In this document: positions 9,112-18,015 of the stretch, one piece after another
Position numbering within the stretch: the stretch's first letter is position 1
Layout: each line of letters opens with the position of its first letter
From: Syntrophales bacterium
GTDB lineage: Bacteria > Desulfobacterota > Syntrophia > Syntrophales > UBA4778
Length of the DNA stretch: 64,000 nucleotides
Assembly (NCBI GenBank): GCA_028712885.1
Contig: JAQTPK010000009.1
Location: 16,573-80,572, forward strand
Direction of reading: 5' to 3'
Position numbers and translations under genes: made by a program
The notes under the pieces: model-generated
What the model saw: the letters and a program-made list of their open reading frames with translations, nothing else
Told to the model about the DNA's origin: nothing
The model's database searches: none

Positions 9112-10101
9112 TTAAAATCTGGTTTTCAGAATGAAGTTAAAGACCACGTCCGGCGAAGACTTGACCAGAATGTCCTCGGAAACGGCTATATCGAGAGTCG
9201 TCTCGCGGGTGAGGGCGACGGTTCCCCCTAAAACGAGTTGTATGCCGGGCGACTCGAGCTCTTTCAGTTCGCTGTCCCGGTAGAAGGGAGTGTGGGCATC
9301 CGCCTGAATTTTAAGGACCAGACGTTCGCCGGGTTTCCAGCCTCCTCCCAGAGTTCCAAAAACGGCGGTGTTCCTCTGCTGTTCCGCGAGCACGCTTCCG
9401 CCCTTCATGGCCATACCGCCTCCGGCTCCGTATATCGACCATCGGCCGTACCGGGAATCGAAAGGACGGTCGGCGGTCACCCAGACGGCCAGGTCCGTGC
9501 TCCCGCTGCCGATAAGCGATCCGCTGTCCCCTGTCGGGAGTTTGAGGCTGGCGCGAAGCGCGGCCGATCCATTTCCTCCCCTGTATAATTGTCTCGCCCC
9601 CTGGAGCCGTACATCGCCGATGCCGCCGCTGCAGGAATCCAGTTTCAGGCGCTCGCCGCCGTCCCGGACATAACGGTATAGGAGCCTGTTTTTCGGGGCC
9701 AGATTCCTGCCGCCTTCCCGGAACCCGAAAGTGTGGTGCCAGGTATCGATGACACCGTCGAGGAATCCCCCCGTCTGGCTGACATAGGGAATGTCGATCC
9801 CCGCCTCCGTATCCTGCCCCAGGCCCCGCCTCACTCCGAGCGCGAAGGAGTGCGTTTCGCCGTCAATGAGCAGTGACTCCCGGTGGTTTTCGTCCAGAAT
9901 ATAATTGCTGGCAAGGACGGCGGAGAATTCGAGTTCCGTTTTCCCAGCCTTGACGACACGGGGGCTTCCTGCTCCCGGCAGACCGAAGATCCTGATTACG
10001 GGGCTCTGGTTGTAAGTATTAAAAGGTTCAATCTCGAATGCGGGAACGCATGGAGGGCAAATTAAAGACAGCAAAGCTGCAAGGACGAAAAAACGGGTCA
10101 T
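9112..10101 (-). CDS. DUF3187 family exported (outer-membrane-like) protein
   Basis: About 329 residues, starting with a Sec signal (MTRFFVLAALLSLICPPCVPAFE). Family features include EPFNTYNQSPVIRIFGLP, GVRRGLGQDTEAGIDIPYVSQTGGFLDG split over two blocks, and a C-terminal VVFNFILKTRF ending in an aromatic residue, like a beta-barrel. Alternating hydrophobic strands (LVLKIQADAHTPFYR) support an outer-membrane barrel. The function of DUF3187 is not known. The ATG at 10101 is favoured over one at 10131, since it places the signal peptide at the N-terminus. The gene stands alone. Confidence 0.8.
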   Translation of the reverse strand: MTRFFVLAALLSLICPPCVPAFEIEPFNTYNQSPVIRIFGLPGAGSPRVVKAGKTELEFSAVLASNYILDENHRESLLIDGETHSFALGVRRGLGQDTEAGIDIPYVSQTGGFLDGVIDTWHHTFGFREGGRNLAPKNRLLYRYVRDGGERLKLDSCSGGIGDVRLQGARQLYRGGNGSAALRASLKLPTGDSGSLIGSGSTDLAVWVTADRPFDSRYGRWSIYGAGGGMAMKGGSVLAEQQRNTAVFGTLGGGWKPGERLVLKIQADAHTPFYRDSELKELESPGIQLVLGGTVALTRETTLDIAVSEDILVKSSPDVVFNFILKTRF

Positions 10102-10298
10102 GTCGGGCCACAAGAAGCAGGATAAAAACATCTTAATTGAATATGGATGTATTTACGAGCTTTTTTGCTGTTCTTCAAAATGGAAATTCAGGGGTATTCG
10201 GCCTTGAATTTGAGGTCGTCTTGTAGTACTCATCCGGTATCGCTTGGGTTCGCCGGCTTGCTCCGGAGCGCTCAGGACATGCCGAATGGGGTTCCCCT

Positions 10299-10631
10299 GT
10301 GCAGAAAATAGAATGTCCTGAATGCCTTAAGAGTTTCATCTGGACGGATAACATGCCGCTCCAGGGCAAGTGTCCCACCCCCGATTGCAGCTGGAATTAC
10401 GACGTCCGGGAAGAACTCCGGAGAGGGGCGTTAAAACGGATACCCGGGCCGGAGAATCCCATTCAATGCTCGCGGTGCGGATCTCCGATTACATCCCGTT
10501 TCGCTTTTTGCACCGGCTGCAGAAGCCTTGTCACGGGTCCGGTCACCTGGGGCAGCGGATCCCTTCTGGCCTTTATCCTTTTTCTTCTGATTGCAGTCTC
10601 GATCGCTTTATATAAATATTCATTAAAGTAA
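10299..10631 (+). CDS. Small zinc-ribbon protein with C-terminal membrane anchor
   Basis: A 110-residue protein with four Cys pairs: CPECLKSF, CPTPDCSW, CSRCGS and CTGCRS. It therefore appears to hold two zinc ribbons, followed by one hydrophobic helix (SGSLLAFILFLLIAVSIAL) and a short basic tail. The start is a GTG with no strong ribosome site, so a slightly different start is possible. It lies 56 bases before gcvT, on the same strand. Nothing links it to glycine metabolism; it may simply share the transcript. The function is unknown. Confidence 0.65.
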   Translation: MQKIECPECLKSFIWTDNMPLQGKCPTPDCSWNYDVREELRRGALKRIPGPENPIQCSRCGSPITSRFAFCTGCRSLVTGPVTWGSGSLLAFILFLLIAVSIALYKYSLK

Positions 10632-10687
10632 TTGGGCCACTGACCCCTTTAACAATATCCGGACTTCCTTCCCTCCAGGAGATGGCG

Positions 10688-11788
10688 ATGAAAAAGACCC
10701 CCCTCTATGAGCGGCACCTTGCGCTCGGCGCGAAAGTGATCGACTTCGGCGGCTGGGCAATGCCGGTCCAGTACACCAATGTCATCGAGGAACACCGGAC
10801 GACGCGCCGGAATGCGGGAATATTCGATATATGCCACATGGGGGAGATCGAAATACAGGGCGAAGACGCCTTTTCCCTGCTCCAGCATGTCATGAGCAGG
10901 AATCTGGAAAAGCAGTCTGCGGGGCAGATGAAGCTCAGCCTGCTTCTTAACGAAAAAGGAGGCATTATCGACGATTTGACCGTCTACAAGACGGCGGAAA
11001 ACAATTACATGGTAGTGACCAATGCCGTGACAAAGGACAGGGATCTTGCCTGGATCACGAAGGTCAGGGAGGAAAAAGGGTACGCCCGCGTGAATTTGCG
11101 GGATATTACTGATATTACGGGGAAAATAGATCTTCAGGGCCCCCTTGCAGCATCTATCCTGGAGCAGATCACTGCCGACGATCCCGGCTCTCTCGGTTTT
11201 TACTCTTTCTCCCGGACGCGCGTGCTCGGTAATCCGGCCATTGTCTCCAGGAGCGGGTACACCGGAGAAGACGGATTCGAAATATACGTCCCCGCGGATA
11301 AAGTAGGCGAAGTCTGGGACGCTCTCCTGGAGCAGGGACGGGGCCGCGGCCTGAAGCCGGTCGGGCTGGGAGCCAGGGATACGTTGAGACTGGAAGCGGG
11401 GATGATGCTTTACGGCAACGAAATGAACGAGAACGTCACCCCCTTTGAAGTCGTGTACGGATGGATCACCGATCTCGATAAGGAATTCATCGGCCGGGAC
11501 TGCCTCCTGCGGCAGAAGGAAAAGGGACTAGAGAGAAAACTTGTCGGTTTCGAAATGGAGGACAGGGGAATCGCCCGGCACGGGTACAGCGTTACAGGAA
11601 ATGACGGGAAAAAGATCGGGGAGGTCACGTCGGGGACATTCTCTCCCACGTTGAACCGTCCCATCGGCCTGGCGTTTGTTCCGTTCTCTTTCAGGGAGCC
11701 CGGCACTGAGATCCGGATAGATATCAGGGGAAATCAGGCGAGGGCCCGGGTGGCGAAACTGCCGTTTTATAAAAGAGACAGACATTAG
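10688..11788 (+). CDS. gcvT: Glycine cleavage system T protein (aminomethyltransferase)
   Basis: Transfers the methylene carbon from aminomethyl-lipoyl-GcvH to tetrahydrofolate, releasing ammonia. The 366-residue sequence has the family hallmarks HLALGAKVIDFGGWAMPVQY at the N-terminus, GIFDICHMGEIEIQG, SRSGYTGEDGFEIYVP, and the C-terminal barrel with GEVTSGTFSPTLNRPIGLAF. The ATG at 10688 is favoured over one 6 bases earlier because AGGAG is then spaced by 6 bases. It begins the gcv operon, but a 135-base spacer with a period-7 repeat separates it from gcvH. No glycine riboswitch is seen in the 50 bases before it. Confidence 0.96.
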   Translation: MKKTPLYERHLALGAKVIDFGGWAMPVQYTNVIEEHRTTRRNAGIFDICHMGEIEIQGEDAFSLLQHVMSRNLEKQSAGQMKLSLLLNEKGGIIDDLTVYKTAENNYMVVTNAVTKDRDLAWITKVREEKGYARVNLRDITDITGKIDLQGPLAASILEQITADDPGSLGFYSFSRTRVLGNPAIVSRSGYTGEDGFEIYVPADKVGEVWDALLEQGRGRGLKPVGLGARDTLRLEAGMMLYGNEMNENVTPFEVVYGWITDLDKEFIGRDCLLRQKEKGLERKLVGFEMEDRGIARHGYSVTGNDGKKIGEVTSGTFSPTLNRPIGLAFVPFSFREPGTEIRIDIRGNQARARVAKLPFYKRDRH

Positions 11789-11905
11789 ACATCAGACGTT
11801 GGACGTCATGCTTCAGGTATGTAAGCCAAGCCCCATTAATCTGGTTCCGGCACCTAACGTCTAACGTCCAAAGTCCAAAGTCTAAAGTCTAATGTCCAAT
11901 GGCTG
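11785..11905. repeat. Period-7 degenerate repeat inside the gcv operon
   Basis: The left arm runs GACATTA, GACATCA, GACGTTG, GACGTCA. The right arm, from about 11851, runs ACCTAAC, GTCTAAC, GTCCAAA, GTCCAAA, GTCTAAA, GTCTAAT, GTCCAAT. The right arm is roughly the reverse complement of the left. The array sits between gcvT and gcvH, so it is transcribed if the operon is one unit, and it could fold in the mRNA. Confidence 0.85.
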
Positions 11906-11923
11906 AAGAAGGAGGAGGAGGCG

Positions 11924-12322
11924 ATGTCAAAACCCAGTCCGGATGACCGGAGATACTCGCGGGAGCACGAATGGGCAAAAGATAATGGAGACGGAACGAT
12001 CACAATGGGCATAACCGATTATGCCCAGGAAATGCTGACCGATGTCGTGTTTGTGGAGCTTCCGGAAACCGGAAAAAAAGTCAAGCAGATGCAGGTAGTC
12101 GCCGTTGTGGAATCGGTTAAATCCGTTTCGGACGTCTATTCCCCCGTGAGCGGCGAAGTAACGGAGGTGAACCGGATCCTCGAAGAACGGCCGGAGATTG
12201 TGAACCAGGACGCGTTCGGGGAAGGATGGCTGTGCAGGATCAGGATGGACGATCCGAAGGAATTGGACTCGCTGATGAGCTCTTCCCGATACGAGGAATT
12301 TATCAAGGATCTGAAGCACTGA
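11924..12322 (+). CDS. gcvH: Glycine cleavage system H protein
   Basis: The mobile lipoyl carrier of the glycine cleavage complex, 132 residues. The lipoyl-lysine context is VVAVVESVKSVSDVYSPVSGEV, shown here as ESVKSVSDV with the Lys at about residue 65. The N-terminal YSREHEWAK and C-terminal GEGWLCRIRMDDPKELDSL also match GcvH. A strong GGAGGAGGAGG ribosome site precedes the ATG. The lipoyl group can be supplied by LipA encoded at the end of the same operon. gcvPA begins 5 bases after the stop. Confidence 0.97.
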   Translation: MSKPSPDDRRYSREHEWAKDNGDGTITMGITDYAQEMLTDVVFVELPETGKKVKQMQVVAVVESVKSVSDVYSPVSGEVTEVNRILEERPEIVNQDAFGEGWLCRIRMDDPKELDSLMSSSRYEEFIKDLKH

Positions 12323-12327
12323 GAGGC

Positions 12328-13665
12328 ATGGAAATGAACTACGTTCCCCACACCGCCGAAGATCGGAAACATATGATGGAGACGATCGGGATCGGCTCCC
12401 TGGAAGAACTCTTTAAGGACATTCCGAAGAAATTCCGGCTTAAAAGGGCCCTGAAGCTCCCGCCGCCGCTGTCCGAGCAGGAAACCCTGAACCTGATGCA
12501 GGAACTGGCGTCAAAAAACCGGATCCCCGCGGCGACGCTGCGCGGCGCCGGCGCCTATCACCATTTTATTCCCGCCGTCGTAGGACATGTGATTTCCCGG
12601 TCGGAATTTTACACCGCCTACACGCCTTATCAGGCTGAAATAAGCCAGGGCATACTTCAGGCTATTTATGAATACCAGAGCATGGTCGCCGGCCTGACGG
12701 GGATGCAGGTCGCGAATGCCTCCATGTACGACGGGGCCTCGGCGCTGGCGGAGGCGGCGGTCCTTGCCGCAAAGACGCTGGGAAAGAGCCGGATCGTCAT
12801 GGTCCGCTCCGTCCACCCCGAGTACAGGCAGGTCGTCCGAACCTATTCCTGGGCGAACGGTTATGAAGTTGTAGAGACGCCCTTTACCGGGAGCGGCGGG
12901 CTTGACCGCGGCGCCCTGCTCGATTCCGTTGACGACAAAACGGCTGCGGTCCTGGTCCAGAGCCCTAACTTTTTCGGGGTGATCGAGGACCTTGCGGCCG
13001 TCGAACGGGACGTGCACGCCAAAGGGGCCTGGCTTGTGGCGGGTTTCACGGAGGCGGTGTCGCTCGGGCTGCTTAAGCCCGGGGGCGAAGCAGGAGCGGA
13101 TATCGTCGCCGGAGAGGGGCAGAGTTTCGGAAATCCCCTGAATTTCGGCGGCCCCTACCTGGGCATCTTCGCCGCGACGGGAAAGCTTCTGCGGAAGATC
13201 CCCGGGAGGCTGGCGGGGGCGACGGTGGACCGCGAAGGGAGGCGCGGGTTCGTGCTGACGCTTCAGACCCGGGAACAGCACATCCGGAGGGAAAAAGCGA
13301 CTTCCAATATCTGTTCGAACGAGGCGCTCTGCGCATTGGCGGCCGGAGTTTATCTGGCGAGCATCGGAAAGAATCTTCGCAAACTGGCCTGGCTCAACGT
13401 CCAGAAGGCTCAGTATCTCAGGAAAAAACTCTCCGGACTTCCGGGCTGGGGCCCGGCATTCAGCGGTCCGGTTTTCAACGAATTCGCCGTCCGGTGCCCC
13501 GATCCGGCGGCGGCAAACGCGAGGCTCGAAAGGCACGGGATAGTCGGCGGATACGAAGCGGGCCGCCATTACCCGGAACTGTCCGACGTGCTCATTTTCT
13601 GCGCGACGGAAATGGTTTCGAAAGAGCGGATGGACCGCGCAGCCGGGATACTCGGCAAAGGTTGA
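12328..13665 (+). CDS. gcvPA: Glycine dehydrogenase (decarboxylating) subunit 1
   Basis: The N-terminal half of a split P-protein, about 445 residues. Together with GcvPB it decarboxylates glycine on PLP and passes the aminomethyl group to GcvH. Recognisable blocks are MNYVPHTAEDRKHMMETIG at the start, GAGAYHHFIPAVV, YTPYQAEISQGILQAIYEYQ, NASMYDGASALAEA, and FGGPYLGIFA with the TREQHIRREKATSNIC region. ATGs at 12328 and 12334 are both possible. The split form (PA/PB rather than one 950-residue GcvP) is usual in many anaerobes and archaea. The PLP lysine is in the partner subunit. Confidence 0.96.
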   Translation: MEMNYVPHTAEDRKHMMETIGIGSLEELFKDIPKKFRLKRALKLPPPLSEQETLNLMQELASKNRIPAATLRGAGAYHHFIPAVVGHVISRSEFYTAYTPYQAEISQGILQAIYEYQSMVAGLTGMQVANASMYDGASALAEAAVLAAKTLGKSRIVMVRSVHPEYRQVVRTYSWANGYEVVETPFTGSGGLDRGALLDSVDDKTAAVLVQSPNFFGVIEDLAAVERDVHAKGAWLVAGFTEAVSLGLLKPGGEAGADIVAGEGQSFGNPLNFGGPYLGIFAATGKLLRKIPGRLAGATVDREGRRGFVLTLQTREQHIRREKATSNICSNEALCALAAGVYLASIGKNLRKLAWLNVQKAQYLRKKLSGLPGWGPAFSGPVFNEFAVRCPDPAAANARLERHGIVGGYEAGRHYPELSDVLIFCATEMVSKERMDRAAGILGKG

Positions 13666-13708
13666 AGGGACCGCAAGAGAGGCGGCCTAATCAGAAAAAG
13701 AGGACATT

Positions 13709-15169
13709 ATGGAACTTATTTTTGAGAAGAGCAGGCCCGGCCGCTCGGGGGCGGGCATTCCGGAAAGCGACGTTCCCGCTGTCCCGGTCGAGCAGTGCAT
13801 CGATCCGAAGCTGCTGCGGGAGGATGTGGATCTGCCGGAGGTCGCGGAAATCGATCTTGTCCGGCATTACACCGCGCTGTCGCGGAGAAATTTCGGGGTC
13901 GACGCAGGCTTCTACCCGCTCGGCTCCTGCACGATGAAGTACAATCCCAAGGTCAATGAAGACGCGGCGCGCCTTCCCGGATTCACCGCCCTGCACCCGT
14001 ACGCGCCCGAGTCTTTCTCGCAGGGGAGCATGCGCCTCATGTACGAGTTGAGAAGGCATCTCAGCGAGATATTCGGCATGGGCGATTTTGCCCTTCAGCC
14101 CGCGGCCGGAGCCCACGGAGAGCTTACCGGCGTCATGGTGATCAAGAGGCATTTCGAGAAAAAGAGGGAGAGGCGGACGAAAATCCTGATTCCCGACGCC
14201 GCCCACGGCACCAATCCGGCATCCGGCGCTCTGTGCGGATTCGAGACGGTCACCGTCCGGACCAGCGCGGACGGAGGCGTGGACATAGGGCATCTGTGCG
14301 AGCTCATGACGGAGGAAACAGCCGGGCTTATGCTCACGAACCCGAACACGCTTGGCCTCTTCGAGCGGAATATTGAGAAGGTTGCCTCCGTCCTGCATGG
14401 AAAAGGCGGCCTTCTTTACTGCGACGGGGCGAATGCAAACGCGTTCCTCGGGATCACCCGTCCCGGGAGCCTGGGATTCGATCTGATCCAGCTGAATCTT
14501 CACAAGACTTTTTCGACTCCCCACGGCTGCGGCGGACCCGGGAGCGGCCCCCTCGGGGTGGCCCGGGAGCTTGTTCCTTATCTTCCCGTACCGCGCGTGG
14601 TGAAAGAAAGGACGCGGTACCGGTGGGAATACGATGCTCCCGACAGCGTCGGCAGGGTCCGTTCTTTTTACGGGAATTTCAACGTGATGGTTAAAGCCCT
14701 TGCCTATATCCGTTCGCTCGGGCCCGAAGGTCTGCGCTGGACGAGCGAAGCGGCGGTCCTCAATGCAAATTACGTGAAAGCGAAGCTGGCGCCGTGGTAC
14801 GACCTCCCATACAACCGCACCTGCATGCATGAGTGCGTCTTCTCGGGGACGCGACAGGTGAGGGAAAGCGGAGTACATACATCGGATATCGCAAAGAGAC
14901 TGCTCGATTACGGCTATCATCCTCCTACTATTTATTTCCCGCTGATCGTACCCGAAGCGATCATGATCGAACCGAATGAAACGGAAAGCAGGGAAACGCT
15001 CGACGCCTTCTGCGAGGCCATGATCTCGATAGCCAGGGAAGCGAAAGAAGAGCCGGAGCGGGTGAAATCAGCGCCCCTGACTACGCCGGTGAGGCGGATG
15101 GACGAGGTAAAGGCGGCGAGGGAGCCGGACGTGCGCTGGAATCCGGCCGGGAGAGGAGGCAGGCGGTAA
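13709..15169 (+). CDS. gcvPB: Glycine dehydrogenase (decarboxylating) subunit 2
   Basis: The C-terminal, PLP-binding half of the split glycine decarboxylase, 486 residues. The PLP lysine lies in [20 protein letters not shown] (about residues 268-287). Other matches are [31 protein letters not shown], and [15 protein letters not shown]. It starts 43 bases after gcvPA, and its TAA stop overlaps the next ATG by one base (TAATG), so the acetolactate decarboxylase gene is translationally coupled to it. A long antisense open frame here is a codon-bias shadow. Confidence 0.97.
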   Translation: MELIFEKSRPGRSGAGIPESDVPAVPVEQCIDPKLLREDVDLPEVAEIDLVRHYTALSRRNFGVDAGFYPLGSCTMKYNPKVNEDAARLPGFTALHPYAPESFSQGSMRLMYELRRHLSEIFGMGDFALQPAAGAHGELTGVMVIKRHFEKKRERRTKILIPDAAHGTNPASGALCGFETVTVRTSADGGVDIGHLCELMTEETAGLMLTNPNTLGLFERNIEKVASVLHGKGGLLYCDGANANAFLGITRPGSLGFDLIQLNLHKTFSTPHGCGGPGSGPLGVARELVPYLPVPRVVKERTRYRWEYDAPDSVGRVRSFYGNFNVMVKALAYIRSLGPEGLRWTSEAAVLNANYVKAKLAPWYDLPYNRTCMHECVFSGTRQVRESGVHTSDIAKRLLDYGYHPPTIYFPLIVPEAIMIEPNETESRETLDAFCEAMISIAREAKEEPERVKSAPLTTPVRRMDEVKAAREPDVRWNPAGRGGRR

Positions 15170-15999
15170 TGGGAAGCAGTTTAGTGAAATTTCACGCAGG
15201 TCTGAGGGCGGCAGCGGCTCTGTTCATCGTAATCATGCTGACGGCCGGTTGTTCGCCCCCCCGCGGTTCGATGTGCCAGGTATCGACGTTGGGAGCACTG
15301 ATGGAAGGAGTCTATGACGGCGAATGGACCGTCCGGGATCTTAAGAAGAAAGGCGATTTCGGCCTGGGTACGTTCGACGCCCTCGACGGAGAGATGATCG
15401 TGCTGGCCGGCGCCGTTTACCAGGCCGGGGCCGATGGATCCGTTCGCCCGGCAAAGGACGACATGCGCACCCCTTTTGCAGTTGTGACCTCCTTTAAACC
15501 CGGCAAGATCCTGCGGCTGGAGGAACAGCCGGACATGGAGGGACTGCAGGCCGTGCTCGACAAGGCGATGCGGTCGCAGAACCTGCCCTACGCCGTAAAA
15601 ATCGAGGGGGTGTTCACCCGCGTGCACGCGAGGAGCGTTCCGGCGCAGAAGAAGCCTTACCCCCGCCTGGCCGAGGTTACGGGAAATCAGCCTGAATTCG
15701 AGTATCGCGCCGTCCGGGGAACTATGGTCGGCTTCCGTCTTCCCCGGTCCATGGAAGGAATAAATCTCGCCGGTTACCATTTTCATTTTCTGACGGACGA
15801 CCGGAAATCCGGCGGGCACGTACTGGACTGCGCGCTGGCCGGAGGGCAGGCGGAAATCGCCGAATTGCACCGCCTTGATCTCAATCTGCCCCGCAGCGGG
15901 GCATTCCTGGAAGCCGCTTCCGCAGGCGCAAATCAGGCCGAGGCGAAGAGAGTGGAAAGCGCGGCCGGGAAGCATATCACTCCGGACGGGAAGAAATGA
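15169..15999 (+). CDS. budA: Exported alpha-acetolactate decarboxylase
   Basis: Converts (S)-2-acetolactate to acetoin. The 276-residue chain has an N-terminal signal ending in a lipobox-like LTAGC (about residue 27), then the family sequence QVSTLGALMEGVYDGEWTV. The zinc ligands lie in GYHFHFLTDDRKSGGHVLD (HxH plus a downstream His), with GTMVGFRLP before it. Typical enzymes are about 235-260 residues and many are cytosolic; this copy looks like a periplasmic lipoprotein. Its place between gcvPB and lipA (1-base and 4-base overlaps) is unexpected. The family call is firm; the export and any tie to glycine cleavage are inference. Confidence 0.88.
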   Translation: MGSSLVKFHAGLRAAAALFIVIMLTAGCSPPRGSMCQVSTLGALMEGVYDGEWTVRDLKKKGDFGLGTFDALDGEMIVLAGAVYQAGADGSVRPAKDDMRTPFAVVTSFKPGKILRLEEQPDMEGLQAVLDKAMRSQNLPYAVKIEGVFTRVHARSVPAQKKPYPRLAEVTGNQPEFEYRAVRGTMVGFRLPRSMEGINLAGYHFHFLTDDRKSGGHVLDCALAGGQAEIAELHRLDLNLPRSGAFLEAASAGANQAEAKRVESAAGKHITPDGKK

Positions 16000-16850
16000 A
16001 TCCCGCTCCGCCGCGCAAGCCCGGCTGGCTGAAAGTCAGAATCCCGCACACCGACGGGTTCGCCCGTGTGAACCGCGTCGTCTCCAGCCATGGCCTGCAT
16101 ACGGTATGCAGGGAGGCCCGCTGCCCGAACATCTCGGAATGCTTCGATTCCGGAACCGCTACGTTTCTTGTCCTCGGGGACGTGTGCACCCGGAATTGCC
16201 TTTACTGCAACGTGCGCCACGGGACCCCGGCGGAAATTGATGGAAGCGAGCCGGAGCGGGTGGCGGAAGCCGTTGCGGAGCTCGGCCTCGATTATGTCGT
16301 CATCACTTCCGTAACCCGCGACGATCTGCCGGACGGGGGAGCGGATATATTCGCCGGATGCATCAGGAGCATCCGGCGGACCAGCCCGGACTGCCGGGTT
16401 GAGGCCCTCGTCCCGGATTTCGGCGGAAACGGTGAAGCGCTCGACCGCGTTCTCGACGCGGGTCCCTGCCTCCTCAACCACAACATGGAAGTTGTCAAGC
16501 CGCTCTTTCCGGCGCTGCGGCCTCAGGGAAATTACGATGCTTCGCTCGAAGTTCTCCGGCATGCTTCTGCCGCGGGGGTCTGGAGCAAGTCGGGACTGAT
16601 GATCGGCTTCGGGGAGCGAAGGGAAGATATTATCGCGCTCGCAGCCGACCTGAGGGAGACCGGCTGCCGTTCGCTGACTATCGGCCAGTACCTTCAGCCG
16701 TCGCGCGGGCATTTGCCCGTCCGAAAATATTATACCCCGTCCGAATTTCTCGAACTGGAGCAAATCGCCCGGGACATGGGATTCAGCCGCATCGAATCAG
16801 GACCGCTGGTCAGAAGCTCGTACCGTGCGGCCAGATCCGGCTGTACATAA
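15996..16850 (+). CDS. lipA: Lipoyl synthase
   Basis: A radical-SAM enzyme that inserts two sulfurs into octanoyl groups on carrier domains such as GcvH. The 284 residues contain the auxiliary cluster motif CREARCPNISEC (CxxxxCxxxxxC) near residue 38, the SAM cluster motif CTRNCLYCNV (CxxxCxxC) near 64, and the C-terminal RSSYRAARS. The start overlaps the previous stop by four bases (ATGA). Its position at the end of the gcv operon fits a role in lipoylating GcvH. No lipB or lplA is visible in the window. Confidence 0.97.
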   Translation: MNPAPPRKPGWLKVRIPHTDGFARVNRVVSSHGLHTVCREARCPNISECFDSGTATFLVLGDVCTRNCLYCNVRHGTPAEIDGSEPERVAEAVAELGLDYVVITSVTRDDLPDGGADIFAGCIRSIRRTSPDCRVEALVPDFGGNGEALDRVLDAGPCLLNHNMEVVKPLFPALRPQGNYDASLEVLRHASAAGVWSKSGLMIGFGERREDIIALAADLRETGCRSLTIGQYLQPSRGHLPVRKYYTPSEFLELEQIARDMGFSRIESGPLVRSSYRAARSGCT

Positions 16851-16960
16851 TCAGTTCACAGTTCTCAGTTCCCGGTTCAGTCGGCAGCTGAAGTTTAAGG
16901 GACACCATTATTTTTATAAAGGTCTTTTCGGAACTGTGAACCGTGAACTGTGAACTTTAT
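16851..16960. repeat. Period-7 degenerate repeat (GTTCACA-type)
   Basis: The left arm, just after the lipA stop, reads GTTCACA, GTTCTCA, GTTCCCG, GTTCAGT. The right arm, just before the next ATG, reads GAACTGT, GAACCGT, GAACTGT, GAACTTT, the reverse complement of the left. About 55 bases of unrelated sequence form the loop. The array fills the whole spacer between lipA and the transporter gene. Confidence 0.85.
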
Positions 16961-16962
16961 TT

Positions 16963-17871
16963 ATGCGCCGACAGGATTGGGTCCTCCTTTTCATAGTTTT
17001 CGCCTCGCTCGCGTTCGGGGTGCTGTTCCCCGGCCTCTGCGCACCTTTTCAGGGGCTTCCCACCTACGCCCTGATGGCCCTTTTTTTCCTGAGCTATCTC
17101 CCCATCCGTATGGGGGATATTATCCGGGAAATCCGCTCCGCTCCGGCGGTCATCCTGATTTTCACGGTAATGAAGCTGATCGTGCTTCCGCCGCTCGTCT
17201 TTCTGATGTTCCAGGCGTTCTGTCCTGCTTATGCCCCCGCGGCTCTTCTCCTTTCCGGCATATCCACGGGAGTTGTCGCTCCCTTCATGGCCAATCTCGT
17301 CGGAGCAAACGCCGTACTGGTCCTTGCCATTGTCGTGACCACATCATTTTTCGTTCCCTTTACGCTTCCCGTTCTGATCCATGTATTCCTGTCCCGCACG
17401 GTGGAGCTGTCCTTGCCGGAAATGTTCCGCATCCTGCTGCTGATCGTATTCCTTCCGGTAATACTGGTCGAGCTCCTCCGAAAGGCCGCCCCGAAGCTGC
17501 TCGATATGATAGCGGCGAAGAGCTACCCGGCCTCGCTCACCCTCTTTGCCGTGATCAATCTGGGCATCTTTTCCCGGTATTCCGATTTTTTCTTCCAGGA
17601 ACCGCGGACGATTTTTGGGGCCCTGGTCGTCGCGACGGCCCTGGCGGCTGTATACTTTTTGCTCGGTGTTTCCCTTTTCCGAAGCAGGGCGGTCGAAGAC
17701 CGCCTGGCAGGAGCGGTGGTATTCGGCAATATGAATAACGTTCTGGTTATCGTGTTTTCATCGCATTTTTTCGGACCGATCGAGCCCACGGTCGCCGCCA
17801 TGTATATCGTCCCGTTTTTCGGCCTTATCCTCCCGCTGCGCCTGTACGCCCGGCGCATGCGCGGGGGATAA
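16963..17871 (+). CDS. Bile acid:sodium symporter (BASS/SBF) family transporter
   Basis: A 302-residue integral membrane protein with about nine hydrophobic segments beginning at residue 6 (WVLLFIVFASLAFGVLF). The conserved GISTGVVAPFMANLVGANAVL and GNMNNVLVIVFSSHFFGP resemble the crossover regions of SBF transporters. Substrates in this family include bile acids, pantoate, pyruvate and other organic anions, so none can be assigned here. The ATG has no clear ribosome site and lies directly after the repeat arm. A leaderless or re-initiated start is possible. Confidence 0.8.
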   Translation: MRRQDWVLLFIVFASLAFGVLFPGLCAPFQGLPTYALMALFFLSYLPIRMGDIIREIRSAPAVILIFTVMKLIVLPPLVFLMFQAFCPAYAPAALLLSGISTGVVAPFMANLVGANAVLVLAIVVTTSFFVPFTLPVLIHVFLSRTVELSLPEMFRILLLIVFLPVILVELLRKAAPKLLDMIAAKSYPASLTLFAVINLGIFSRYSDFFFQEPRTIFGALVVATALAAVYFLLGVSLFRSRAVEDRLAGAVVFGNMNNVLVIVFSSHFFGPIEPTVAAMYIVPFFGLILPLRLYARRMRGG

Positions 17872-17876
17872 AAGGC

Positions 17877-17909
17877 TTGACAGGTTTTCCCCTTTCATCA
17901 CATTATAAT
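17877..17909 (+). promoter_or_regulatory. Candidate sigma-70 promoter for degP
   Basis: TTGACA at 17877-17882. The -10 is either CATTAT (17901-17906, spacer 18) or the better-matching TATAAT (17904-17909, spacer 21, too long). It lies about 105 bases before the degP ATG and directly after the transporter gene. Confidence 0.55.
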
Positions 17910-18015
17910 GTAAACGGTCCCGCATTATCAGGGGTAAATCCCCTGCGGAATTCCGTTCGTTTTTCTTTCCGGACGTTCGCGTTAATCAGCAGAGAAAGCA
18001 CTTCAGGAGGGGAAC

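Noticed and set aside
10632..10687. Glycine riboswitch ahead of gcvT
   Set aside because: The gap is only about 50 bases and lacks room for a glycine aptamer.
13691..14920. A 409-codon frame opposite gcvPB
   Set aside because: Antisense shadow of a well-supported gene, with no ribosome site or signature.
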